Assembly (NCBI GenBank): GCA_900155495.1
Contig: FTLJ01000661.1
Span: 1-50,571, forward strand
DNA length: 50,571 nt
Origin: Porogramme epimiltina
Taxonomy: Eukaryota; Basidiomycota; Agaricomycetes; Polyporales; Polyporaceae
Direction of reading: 5' to 3'
Under the pieces are notes generated by a model. It made no database searches, was not told where the DNA came from, and saw only the letters and a list, made by a program, of their open reading frames with translations. Shown here in pieces: positions 11,364 to 22,838 of this stretch. Position numbers and translations under genes: made by a program. Positions within the stretch are counted from its first letter, which is position 1; every line of letters starts with the position of its first letter.

Positions 11364-12845
11364 TACGTTCCTCGGGGTTTTAGATTGTCATGCTCGAGTT
11401 CGGCAGGGGTTAGTTATTGTCCCAATCTTATGTTTCAGGAGGCCAACGACCGCTGCAGATGATTTCAGGCTGCGACTACATATGTAAATTACATGGAAGT
11501 CGATGGAAATTCATGGAGATCGATATGATTATACCATCTAACGTCATTCTGGAAGAGCGAGAACGAAAGAAGTAGCCTATCATCATAAACTCGTCAGAAT
11601 TGATATGTTTGTCTTGTCCAGCGGCGACGTCGCCCTTCTACAATGCCAAGGGATCCTCCTCCGACGTCGACTCCGATGCGCCCACGTTCCTCATAGACGA
11701 CGCGGCCTCGGAATCTTCCATCTACCTTCTTTCCTCCTGACGCATCCGACGACGAGGGCGACTACACCGCCCTCCTCTCCTCCCCTATCGCCCTCGAGTC
11801 TCTCCCTCGCGCGGTCCCCCGGCCCTCGTCGGTCATCACATATCGTCCGCCTATTATGCCATCGCCGTGCCTCTTCGGCGTAGCTCGTGCCTGCAGGCGA
11901 AGCAGGCTGCACCAAGTGCGCCTGCTCCTCGTCGCTCGTCAAGGCGGCGCGGGATATTGTAATTCCTGAGCAAGCCAACTATAGGCCTTTACACTGTACT
12001 GTTCCGCTTGTATCAGGCATTCTGCAATAACTACTCCTACCCTACACACTACCCCCCCTAACGGCCTTTGTCTGTATCCATACTACTCTTCACTATTGGT
12101 CTCCATTGTGTCTCTCCAACGCGCAAATCATGGTTTTTAAATGCATCCTTTTATATCGATCTCATTTATACCTAGATATTGAATACCTTGCGTTGAAGAG
12201 TTCTTCACCTTGTGACGCAAGGTCTGTCCCGTATCGTTGCACTTTGATTGAAGCTGTTACTACGTCCCCTACATGCCCGTATGCATAGCGCTACACCGGA
12301 ACTACAACTGTGGACCTGGCAAGTACACCCCATAACTTTGTTGGCGGCACGGACCTCGAACGCTTCGCGAGTTGATGAAACGGTGACCGTGGCTTACAGT
12401 GCCTGATAACGACGTCATAGATCTGAACAGAGACGCTGGGTGCCGTCGCCTACAATGGGAGAAGAAGAAGGAGAAGGGGGTGAGAAGTCGTCGGCAAGAG
12501 TGCGCCGTTCGAGGAGATCCGGGATGAGCATGGACTTGAAAACAGCCGGGTCGGGACTCGGGACCCCCAAGGCGCGCTGTAGACGCCCGGCAGATTTCTA
12601 TGACGGCATCGACTGCGACTTGGTCCTCGTCTCCAGACCTCGAGGCTCGCGCTTCCACCCCACCTATTTCTCTCCCCACTCCCACCTACATCTTCCTCGT
12701 CTTCAACCCCGCCTATCCCCGCATCCGGCCCCGCGCCATCCTCGCGACCGCTCCCTCTCGCCTACCGAGCAGTACACCTCGGTCCTCCCGATACCCCAGC
12801 CCCATCTCAGGCCTTCAGCGAACCGCAAGGATCCGCGCAGCCGCC
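11364..12845. other. Intergenic with a possible decayed coding fragment
   Basis: Near 11620-11750 the plus strand reads an acidic Ser-rich segment (SDVDSDAPTFLIDDAASESS) ending in a stop. A neighbouring frame continues with DASDDEGDYTALLSS until about 11960. No start, splice pair or homologue is apparent, so I treat it as unassigned. The pyrimidine-rich 12650-12845 stretch is probably the YVH1 5' leader. Confidence 0.35.
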
Positions 12846-14884
12846 ATGTCGATGAACGAGATCGTCTCCAATCTCTGGGTCGGCGACCTCCCCAGCGCGC
12901 TAGACACAGACACCCTCCGCGCGCATAACATCCGCAGCGTCCTCACCGCCATGCGCGGCCGCGTCTCTGTCCATGAGGTCCGTTCGCCCTCTCCCCACCC
13001 TCGCGTGCCGCGCTCGGACGCAACCCCTGACGTATTGCAGCACAGACCTTCATCCGCCACCAGATCAATATCGACGACACGGACACGACGGACATCCTCC
13101 AGTACTTCGTCCCTGCTATTACCTTCATCCAAGCCGAACTCGACAAGGGCCATGGTGTCCTCGTGCACTGTCAGGCTGGCATGAGTGCGTCTGGCTCCCT
13201 TTATTTGTGGCGGCCTACCTTGCTGAGCGCGTTCTCTTTGCACAGGCCGTAGCGTTGCAATCGTCACTGCGTACCTCATGGTTTCCCAAGGGTTGGATTG
13301 TGACGCCGCTCTGGAGACGATCAGAAAAGCACGGCCGGACGTTCAGTATGTACACTTTGCTTACATCCCACCATTTCCATCCCAAGTCGAACGCGCGCGC
13401 GCTCGCTTTTGGAGCCATATCTTTTCTTGCATGTTCATCACGCTCATCGCCGGCTACCTCTAGGCCAAACGAGGGCTTCATGCACCAACTCGATATCTTC
13501 CACCAAGCCTCCTTCAAAGTCTCAAAACGCGACAAGGAGACGCGCATGTTCTACTTGGAACGCGTCGTGAACGAAGTAATGAGTAGGTCATGAAAACCCT
13601 CTACGCTAGATTGCGACTGAAATCCCGGTCAGATGGCGATGGCGACATCGAGACCGACATGTTTGCCAAGTTCCCCAATAGCCCGTCCGACTCACCAGCG
13701 CCACAACCAAAACGCAGAATACGATGCAAAATGTGCAGGTGAGCATACCTTTCTGCCCTTTCTTTTGACAAGTCGTTCATGGAATTTCCAGGCAAGAACT
13801 AGCCGCACGAGAACACATGCTCGACCATGGCCAACTAGGACCCCCAACGCCCGCAGTTCTCTCCGCCGCGCCCTCCCGCCGGCCCTCCATGAACGAGCCC
13901 AAGCCCCTCAGCCCGCTCGCGTCCGGCGCCCCCGCCCCACGGCGGGCATCAGGTAGCGCTGGCGCTAAGCCCAGCGTCCCTCCGCCCATGGTCGTGGGCC
14001 GCCGGCCCTCGCAGCACGAGCCCCTCCCCCGCTCGCGCCTCGGCTCGATCACGGAGGGCCGCCCAATGCGAGCCGCGCTGCTCGCCCTCGACAGCGTGTC
14101 CGCGCAAGTCGGGCAGCAAGCGTCTGACGCGCTCGAGGACTCCGCGATCGACTCGGACGACGAGGGCCCGCCCCAGTCCGACCCCGACCCCGAGTCCGAC
14201 GCCGAAGCCGACACGAAACCGAAGCAGGTGCGCTCGCTGCCATCGCAAGCACAAGCGTCGGCACCGCCAGCACCACCAGCCGCCGCCGGGAACGCATCCT
14301 CGCCCCCGCCCGCGCGCTCCCGCCCACCGCCCGCGACCGCCACTTCGTTCGTACACCCGTCCGACCTCGCCGCGCAGCTCGCCACGAACCCCAAGCTCGC
14401 CGCGCTCCGCCCTCCTGCGGGGCTCTCCATGACGCCCCTCGCCGTGAACGGGGGCGCGGGATCGCCAACGCGCTCCGCGCCTCAAAGCCCGCCCGCGGTG
14501 GCGGCTATGCGTGGCCCGAACTACTTCGTGCCCGTAAGCCCCCCGATCCTCGTGAACCCCAAGTGCTCAGGGTACTTCGTCGAGCCGGTGCGTGTTGCTC
14601 GCAGAACCCTGCGGCTTGTGCGTTGCTGACATAAACGCCGCAGATGAAGTGGATGGAGCCGTTCCTCGAACAAGGCAACATGGCGGGCAAGATCGTGTGC
14701 CCGAACAAGAAGTGCGGTGTCAAACTCGGCAGCTACGACTGGGCGGGCGTGTGCTGCAGCTGCAAGGAGTGGGTCGTCCCGGTGCGTAACCCCCTCTCCT
14801 TCCATCCTTACGTTTGTCGCTCACGGCGGGCGCCGTATGCAGGGCTTCTGCATACACCGTTCCAAGGTCGATGAAGTCGTGTGA
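12846..14884 (+). CDS. YVH1: YVH1-type dual-specificity phosphatase with C-terminal zinc module
   Basis: Eight exons (12846-12977, 13046-13184, 13246-13345, 13464-13582, 13633-13738, 13792-14587, 14644-14781, 14843-14884) join in frame to 523 residues. The start MSMNEIVSNLWVGDLPSAL sits in a good context (GCCGCCATGTCG); upstream in-frame codons look like leader. The catalytic loop HCQAGMSRS spans exons 2-3 and matches the HCx5R phosphatase signature. The Yvh1-specific zinc module begins RCKMCRQEL and resumes at KCSGYFVEPMKWMEPFL, KIVCPNKKCGVKLGSYDW, CCSCKEWVVPGFCIHRSK and VDEVV. Between these halves lies an Ala/Pro/Ser-rich, acidic linker of roughly 230 residues. In yeast Yvh1 acts in late 60S ribosome maturation by promoting exchange of Mrt4 for P0, and its zinc module is the essential part; the same role is inferred here. 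The linker is so GC-rich that long antisense frames are open across it. Confidence 0.93.
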
Positions 14885-15086
14885 TTTTGGTTTAAGGGAG
14901 TACGGGACTGTCGCGCGCATGCTAGCAAACGTCCGGTCTCGGTGTTGTAGTTCAGTGCACTGTAGCCATACATGATATACTATACACGAACGACCTGCTG
15001 TATCCCTATTGAACACCGCTTCTGTCTTTCCAGCCCCTCAGTCTTCCTAGCGATTGCACCTGTGCTTGAAGAAACGCTGCACGTCC

Positions 15087-16181
15087 TCAACCGAGAGCCA
15101 AGCTGTCCCGCATTCTCGTTAGCCGCAAAGCGAAGAGAAAGAGTCAAACGCCAAGGTACACACTTCTTCAGTCCCTGGAGCGACCCGTTGAACTCATCTT
15201 GGTCGCCAGGGTTCGGGCCCGAGTCCGCGTACTGCCAGAACGTTGCGAACCTGCCCAAAGCACGTCAGATCGCCGTCCATCGCAGGGCCTCACACCGGTG
15301 GAGGGAACTCACGACCACCCCGCGGGGAGTGTGCCGATGCTGGACGCGTAGCGCGCGATCCAGAGGGGGTTCGTAGAACCGAAGGCGGCGCTGTTGCCCG
15401 TGCAGGTCGTCCACCAGTCCGTCGTCGTGTAGATCACTGAGGGGAGGCGTCAGTGGACCGATTGTGGGCACATTAGGTGGCTGCGCTTACCGGGGTATCT
15501 GCGGCACCGATGGACCCCAAGAGACAGCGGGCGAATTAGACAGACAGACCAAATCATACGAAGGCAGGGAAGACGTACACGCCGGTGGACGAGTGGTACG
15601 TGTCCGAGAAGTCCTTGATCCAGGCGACCATCGCTGACGCGCTCAGGCCATAGCACTCGCTCCCGCTCGGGTTGTCTACCCGCGCAGATGACCGCGATCG
15701 TCAGCACGCACCACAACAGGGCAGAATGGAGACTCACACTCGATGTCGAGCGCGCCGGGGAGGGTGATCCCGTCGCTCGACCATCCCCCGCCGTGCGCGA
15801 GGAAGTACTTGGCCTGCGTCGCCCCCGAGGACGAGTCCGGGTGCGCAAAGTGGTACGCGCCGCGGATGAGCCCCGCGTTCGTCGCGCCGACGTAGTTGGC
15901 CGAGAAGTTCGGGTCGAGGAACGCTGAATAGGTGGGAGGGTAGTGATCGGTAAGTGTCTGCAGCTGTACGATCACGCGGGATAGGGCTGACTGGTGCCCT
16001 CTGTGGCCTTGATGTAGACGAAGGCGATACCGTTGGACTTGAGGGTGTTGAAGTTGACCGTGCCCTGGAAGTGTGAGATGTCTACGCCCTGCGGGGCCGC
16101 GCGCTTCTGGAGGGGCGCAGGCGATGCGGTGGTGGCCGCGAGGAGGGCCGCAAAGGCAAGAAGTGGCGTCATGAGCCTCAT
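15087..16181 (-). CDS. Secreted GH25 lysozyme (Chalaropsis type)
   Basis: GH25 enzymes cleave the MurNAc-GlcNAc bond of bacterial peptidoglycan. The protein starts [20 protein letters not shown] (signal peptide), and SPAPLQKR ends in a dibasic Kex2-like site just before the mature domain [20 protein letters not shown]. Further exons read [29 protein letters not shown] (the catalytic Asp-x-Glu pair, with an intron after DIE), [47 protein letters not shown] and [20 protein letters not shown] last short exon gives KNLALG and the stop at 15087-15089; its intron starts GTGTAC. All family hallmarks are present, so the enzyme is probably active. Secretion of a bacteriolytic enzyme fits competition with, or feeding on, bacteria. 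Confidence 0.92.
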
Positions 16182-16237
16182 GCTTGTGCTGGGTACAGTG
16201 AGAGGTTCTCTGGGAGCAATCGCACCTTCTTGCTCGA

Positions 16238-16244
16238 CTTTATA
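16238..16244 (-). promoter_or_regulatory. TATA box of the GH25 gene
   Basis: TATAAAG on the minus strand, 57 nt before the lysozyme ATG at 16181, consistent with the chosen start. Confidence 0.6.
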
Positions 16245-16795
16245 GCAGGCATGGTAGACTACAGCTCGGGTGCGGGGGCTACCGAATATCCGATGACCGC
16301 AATGCGCGCTTGTGCAGCGACAGAGGGTGATGGCGGAAGAAGCGCGAAGGCTCGCGCGGGAGGATGCAGAAGGGCGTGATTTGACAGGGCAGCGTGGTGG
16401 AGTGACGTCGAGATCTCCCGAGCCTGTCACTGGTGCACGTTCCCCGGAGCGCACCTGGGAACGGCCACGCCCAGTGCACCGTCTATGGTTGTCTATCCAA
16501 GCGCGAAGAGAGGCGGTATTCGAGGCAGGCGCGACCGAATCTATCACCATCTGTCAGCAAACACCGGGAACTTCTGAATGTGTACAAATTCAGCGCGTCC
16601 AGACCCGCACATCGTGAGTTGGACGTTCGCGCGCACATGCAACTACTATCATACACGCTCGTTGGCCATATGCATCTCCTGTCGAACGTGTCTTTAAGCT
16701 CCCCGCGGTGCCGATCACCTGAGAGACGAAGCTAAAGACACACGCGACACCCCTCGCGAGCCGAGCCGCAAGCCACGATCACCTAGAACTCCACC
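16245..16795. other. Intergenic, no gene recognised
   Basis: This is the upstream region of the lysozyme and the 3' side of the phosphotransferase. Short frames on both strands lack any recognisable feature. Confidence 0.5.
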
Positions 16796-18770
16796 TCATA
16801 CCTGGAACGACCGTCCACCGTCGACGTGAGGGAACGGTCCACCCTCCACTTCCCCGCCGCCCCACTGCGTCTTCACCCACTCATTCAGCCACTGTGCGCG
16901 CGGGTAAGCCGCCGCCTCCACCTCCCCGTCCTCTCCGATTCCATGCGCGCGCGCCTCCATCATCACGCGCCGGTACTTCACCGCCCGCGCCCTCTCCACC
17001 TCCGTCCTCCGCGCATCCTCCTCCGTGAACCTGAGCGGGCACGGCGCACCATCCCGCGCGACCGCGGGCCACTCGCGCTGCAGGCGTATGAGCGCCGCGT
17101 GGAGGTGCACAATCCCGCGGTGCCACGTGCGGCTTGCGCAGTGCACCGGGTCGAGGACCGTCGAGAGGTGCGGCAGCGTCTGCGCGACCGCGCGCAGGAG
17201 CGGCGCGTGCGGCGCGTCCTGCGGGATGTGGCGCGACGCCAGCGCGAGCGTCGAGCGGTACTCGTGGTGGATGAGCTGCAGGCGCTCCCTGTCGCGCGTG
17301 GCGTCGAGGTCCTCCAGGATCTCCGGGAGCACGGCGCCGTCGCCAAGCTTCCCGGGGGCCATACGGGAGGACAGGAATGAGTGGAGAGTCGAGCGCGCGT
17401 GCACGGCCTGCATGAAGAAGGGTGCCGCAGACGTCCATTGCCAGTCGATCACCGCGGAGATGTCGAGACTTGGCTGTTGTACGAAGATGTTGGAGGGGAG
17501 GCTGAGTTCCGGGTGCCACAGACAAGGAAAGCATAACGCTTCATCTGGAACGATGTGCGGCAGACACTCGAGAAGCTGATCTAGAAGGGCTATGTGGGCC
17601 GACGGGGAGTTGTCGTCCGCGCCTCTGAAGAAGGGATCCGATGGCTCGCGAGGTTTGGCATAGGCTCTCAGCCACTGTTGTTCGTTCTTGATGAGGGCAG
17701 TGAAGTACGATAACGTATCATTCCCTAAGACGAGTATAAGAAGGGGGGCTATATGATTAATACGACATACGCACAGGGTCCTCTGTCAAGATCCATACTC
17801 TGACGTTCTCCCCGCCACAAGTCCCATTCGACAGACGGGCCGATGGCAAACCCTTCTGGGAACAGATCGGCAATAGCGGGGTCGGCTGCTACTTGTGTCG
17901 TATGTGGAAGGCCTTTGAGATCCTCCTTGAAGTAAACGCTGCCAAAGCGAGCGAGACGGAGCGCAGGGAAAACCGCCCGTATTTTGGCTAGATTGTGCGA
18001 GATCGTCGCCATTTTATCACAGCCGCCGTTCTGCTTGTTGGCCACAATGGGCTCCCAGATGGTGTCTAGTCGGACCCCCTGCGCCTTTTCCATGAGTATG
18101 AACTCCGCGCCGACAGGCGTAGATTGAGCTTGTGGACTCCATGTCAGAACTGCGGGAATGGGGATGCCTAGACCGTTCTTCATAACATTCATAGTGGCCA
18201 CCTCGGAGGCAGTTACCAAGCGTGGTGGACCAGCGAGTGGGAAGGGCAGACGCGCGATGGCCGACTGCCCGTCCTCGAAAGTGAGCTCCAGAACTTTGTT
18301 GAACCCTCCTAACACGAAATGTTCAGAATGGGACTCTTTGTATGAGAGTGCACCCTCTTACTTTCACATATTTTGTTTACTTTGACGCATTTTGCCCCAA
18401 GTGTCTCGGAGGCCGCTTCAGCCAGAGCGTAAGGGTTGAAGTCCACATAGCGACGAGCAAGCTCTACCTCCAGCCCGTTAGACTTCGCGGAGAAAACATA
18501 GTCGAAACCCGAAAACTTACGCGCTTTCTCGTTGTAAAGCCAGCGAGTGAGCGTGTGACGCCGAAGGTCCTCGGGATCTGTAGTCTTCTGGCCGGCGACC
18601 TCAAGGGTGAGGCCAACGTTGGACGCAGCTGCTACTCTGGTTGCTGCTGAGACTGATTCCCGCCTTGTAGTAATGGCCGGCGGCCTTGGGGTCTGTAGTA
18701 GCGTATGTTTTACCGGGGGGTAGTTAGTACGACCGCCATTACGAGAAGGGAAGCGCGGTGGCGCGGGCAT
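16796..18770 (-). CDS. AIM9-like phosphotransferase-fold protein, probably mitochondrial
   Basis: The protein belongs to the aminoglycoside-phosphotransferase-like kinases of the AIM9 group, abundant in Agaricomycetes. The N-terminus (MPAPPRFPSRNGGRTNYPPV and onward) is rich in Arg/Ser/Thr and poor in acidic residues, suggesting mitochondrial import. Then come LTRWLYNEKARK, VDFNPYALAEAASETLGAKC, GFNKVLELTFEDGQSAIARL (nucleotide-binding hairpin), LVTASEVATMNVMKNGLGIP, VGAEFILMEKAQGVRLDTIW, LIKNEQQWLRAYAKP, CLWHPELSLPSNIFV (catalytic loop) and ISAVIDWQWTSAAPFF (metal-site Asp). The last exon runs to DGGRSFQV. The catalytic loop normally reads H-x-D; here it is HPE, with Ser before the Asn. An intron with donor GTAAGA joins NKICE to RGFNKV near 18310-18355. 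The substrate is unknown for the family. ATG at 18806 is an alternative start. Confidence 0.82.
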
Positions 18771-19195
18771 CACCTGCAGGGAGAGCCTGGGATAGAGAGA
18801 CCTCATCTTCGTGAGCGGGGCGATCGGATGGCACAGGGTCTGAAAGGCCTGGGCATGCAGCTACATATGCCTGGGGTGGGCGAGTCGCTGGACGGGAAAG
18901 AGGAGCTTGAACACTGGGGCGCAGCGCGTGCGGTCTTGGGGTGCAGTGGATGACGTCAGGCAACTCAATGAGCCAAGGGGACAGCGCCGGGGGGCCGAGC
19001 GTGACGGAGTTCTCACCCCACTTTCGCGGCTTCTCGTCGCTCCTCGTTTGGTTCTTGCTATCCCCCTTCTGACTCCCGCCGTTCCCCCGCCGGGTGCCCG
19101 CGCCGGGCGGTGATGTGCAGTACATGTAGGTTGTTGTTCCATTTGCAGCCCCGTAAATACCAGCAATACAGTATGTAGATCGCGCACGACACCGG

Positions 19196-22100
19196 TCACC
19201 AAGGCATAGATCGGAAGCCCCCACCACCCGTGAGCGACGCGCCAGTGGTGAGCTGGTGGAGCGAATCAGCGTGTTTCGAGCACGGAAGGATATAGATCGG
19301 CATACCGCTGTATGTATCTGCTTGTGCACCAGACATAGATCTATACCGTCACGTCAGCTCGAGTCCAGGGGTCACCATGAAGAAAGATTAGGTAATGGAC
19401 CTACAGTCGAGGTACGACATCGCAGCGTTGTTCTGGTCCTCCACCAGCATATCGCTGAACTCGATCTCTGCCCCGTCCATGTTTTGACGCACAACGAGGA
19501 ACTTGGGCGTGTATCCCCTCTGCGCTACCCGGTGAGCCAGAACGTTCCGAACCTGCGTTGCTAAGCGGGTTTGTAATGGGGGCAGGTATAACTGAGTAGA
19601 CCCATTAGTGTTGGCGAAGTGGGGCGGGTACTATGAAACGTACTGTTCGTGGGTCAACATGCATGATATCGTCCAAATCGAGAAGGTCTTTGAGGACTTG
19701 AGGAGAGACACTCGCGCCAATCCAGAGGATCATGAGCTCTTCGTTGTCTAAGCAGATAGATACCATCAGCCACGTTCCGCGAAAAACATGGGCGGACTCA
19801 CCTATGAGATAGACGCCATGAGACTCCATGAACAAATGACTATCCCGCATGAGGGACGGCAGGTCTACTCGTCCATTCGCGTCTGGGAGAGCGATCTCGT
19901 CGTTGAGGTCATGCAGGGCAAGTAGTCGAGGATAAAGATGGTGCATTGTGCTGCGTACGCTCATGGCGGACAATTTCCGGGAGGCGTAATTACGCACATC
20001 GGCAGTGACGTTGCGACCTTGTTGACAAGAGGCGTCAGCTACCGAGAAGGCCACTCAGTGAGGTAAGCTTACCTTTGAGGGGTTTTGTCTTCATCATGGC
20101 CAGGATGTACAACGGCAAAGCACGGAATGCTTCGGGCAGGATGAGCTATCCGGAAATCAGACGAGTAGTTTGGGCCAATGATGGGCATCTTACCTGTGTT
20201 GGCGCGGCAGACGCAGCACAGAATTTTCGATAAGCGTATAATATAAGAGCACATCGCTCCGTCAATGCCTCTTGTATCTGCACTATCCTCTGCGAAGGCA
20301 TCTTTGATATCGCTGTAAAGGCGAATTCAACAAACGTACATTCCCATCTATTGGAAACGCTCACCTTCCCTCAATAGATACGTCACTGTCGCGTCCATGT
20401 CTGCATACTGGAAGACGTTACCAGCGAGCGAGACGACACGCAGAGCCAGGTTGTGCACCCGGACGTGCCGCTCGCCGGTAGCAGTGGTGTATAAGATCGC
20501 CGATTGGACGAACGCGTACTGCCTGTCATCCAGCGTGCGGACATGCTCGAATGCGACGCATATTGACTTGTCTGCATCCAGTGTACCGAACTCCATGTCC
20601 GCCGCTGCACTCTCGTAGAAGTTGCCATGTTGTGACGCAATCCTAAGACCTATCTTCCCGGGTCAAGACCGCCTCATGTTGTACGTAAGAGCGAAATGGA
20701 CGAACCTGATGAGCACCGAATTCGCATTGAGCATGAATATACGGTTGTCCGCGATATGAGCCTGCGGACTTGTGATGCTAGCACAATGCCGTCCCGCACA
20801 GGGTCGAACTTGGGGTGGAAGTACATCTCCCCTCCACTCAGCGCAGAAGCAAGACCTGTAGAAGATGAAAAACTGCAAATCTGGCTAACTGGTGGATCTT
20901 ACCTATTGATGCGATGTCGATAGGGCGGCCCATCCCAAGGAACATGCTGACACCGATACCCTCAGAGGCGCACTGCTCGCCGATGTCTTGCCAAGTCTCC
21001 TCTCTAGGCTCGAACAGCGTCCGTTCCTTGTCCGTACCGTACAATGTTGATTCATCGACGTAGGGCTGGAGCGCACCAACGCCAATCGTCGGTAGAGTTG
21101 CCGCAAAGACGACTACTTGGCCACCTCTCCCTGCCTTTCGCTCCGTCAAACATGTATGAAGCGTATATGGAATGATGACTCACTAGGGAGGCTAAGCTGG
21201 CGGCTAGTGCAGACCCGAGGGCAGCTTCTGTCTCAAGCGTCTGCTCATGTCTCGTCGCTAACGCGTTCAGCAGGTTTGATATAGCTTCTCTGCAGGGAGG
21301 TTAACAATAGCCCTAAAACCGATTGCGCGTGGTGACACACCTCGACTCCAAGGGATTAACAAACAGACCGTCAGCAGCCGGCAAGAATACCTCGTCGACA
21401 TCGGGAACTACCAACAACGGCGGCTGGCCATCTACAGGTGCCTGGGAGGGCTGCGTCAGCGAGTCGATTAGGGCTGACGAAGAGCACAGGCGCACAGATA
21501 AATTATAAAACTGCAATGTCCGATCGTAAGCCACGATAGCAATGCGACTCGCCGGCGGGAAGCACGGTGCGACCGTCCCGTCCTCACGCCCGTACAACAC
21601 CTCCGTCAGCACCACGCATGCCGTCTGCAGGAACCCGGATCGGACGGCGTCTTGCGACACGTCGAACGCGAAGACGTAGTCCATCGACGCGGGTTTCCTC
21701 CGTCCGACGGCGGGTGGAGGTGCGGCCTCGGGCGCGGCAGAAATATAGAGAGGGCGGATGCTGGGAGGCGGGTGAGGCGCCCAATATTCCTCAGGGACGG
21801 CAAAGTCGACGGTACCCTTGTTCAGCTCGGGCCGCTGGAGGTGGTCGAGCCGGAGGAGGGTCGCGTCGAGGTTGCAGAAGTACTCAGACGCGACTGCACC
21901 GCAAAGACGGGTCCGGGCGACACGGGCAAGGGACAAAGATCAGGAGGGCGCGCGCGCGATTCATTGGAGATATCGGTTAGGACGCGGGACGAGGACAGGT
22001 CGGGTAAGAGGGGCGCGCACCTTCTGTCTCATGCCCGCACAAATTGCACTTCCACCGCGCGCCGCCCGCGACCCAGGTACACCAAGGGTTGATGTATCCC

Positions 22101-22562
22101 CTACACCGCTCGCATCGCGCAGGGCCGGCCGGACCAGTCTCCACGAGCGGGACGGGTTCCTCGCGGGGGTCTTGGTCCGCGAAGGGCTGGATGACGGCCG
22201 CAATAGGGACCTCGCAGTCGGATGCAAGGCGCGAGGAGCTGGGGACGTTCCATGTCGACATGCGGATGAACCGCGGCGACGTGTTACCTAAAGGCGGGGG
22301 GCCATTCAGCTCAGTGTAAGCTGCGGCCAGCAGACTAATCCACACCTTGGTCTATCGCGACAAAGTCCGTCGTGGACAGTGGTGGATGCTTCCCAGGGAG
22401 CGTCATGTACTGCTGGTCCTCCCATCTCTCCCGGTCGACCTCTATCGTCTCTATTGGCGAGGGGATCTGGTTTGGGTCGATGGCCGCGCGGAGGCCCTTG
22501 TAGGGCATGCCTGCGCTGTGCGGAGGCTGGGGGATATGGGTGCTAGGGCTGTGTGCGTACAT
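19196..22562 (-). CDS. SEC24: SEC24, cargo-binding subunit of the COPII coat
   Basis: Sec24 pairs with Sec23 and selects cargo at ER exit sites. The proposed start [20 protein letters not shown] leads to [57 protein letters not shown] and the zinc finger [25 protein letters not shown]. The trunk follows ([60 protein letters not shown]), then the beta-sandwich and helical regions ([47 protein letters not shown]) and the gelsolin-like end ([58 protein letters not shown]). A last small exon after a GTATGC intron gives [19 protein letters not shown] and the stop at 19196-19198. More than ten introns are present. The N-terminus is short for Sec24, and an upstream exon in the 22563-22838 region cannot be excluded. 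It shares a 276-nt gap with the divergent methyltransferase gene. Confidence 0.93.
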
Positions 22563-22838
22563 GAAGCATAGAGCGGGGCAGGGTATCCAAGCTTGCGATG
22601 CGGAGGGCGGGGTATGGGCGTGGGCTGCGAGGAGGAAGAGGACGAGCTCGCTGTGGCTGACGACGAGCGCGGCCCCGCCGCAGGCGAAGCGCCGGCGCTC
22701 GCTGCGCGCCCCGATTCGGTCATTTGTTTGGCTGCAGCCTCCGGTCCAAACACATCCTATGCACCTTTTCTGAGAAGGTAACCGTGATTCTTCAGCCACC
22801 GCGTCTGGGCGACCATCTAATCGTCGTGAGGCCAGTCC

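Noticed and set aside
13777..14430. Long minus-strand open frame (217 codons)
   Set aside because: It is antisense to the YVH1 linker exon; GC-rich coding DNA lacks stops in other frames. The plus-strand model is supported by splice sites and motifs.
22563..22753. Extra SEC24 N-terminal sequence in a neighbouring minus-strand frame (Ser-rich)
   Set aside because: It is out of frame with the recognised SEC24 N-terminus and no convincing intron joins them; the start at 22562 matches the [15 protein letters not shown] N-terminus of relatives.
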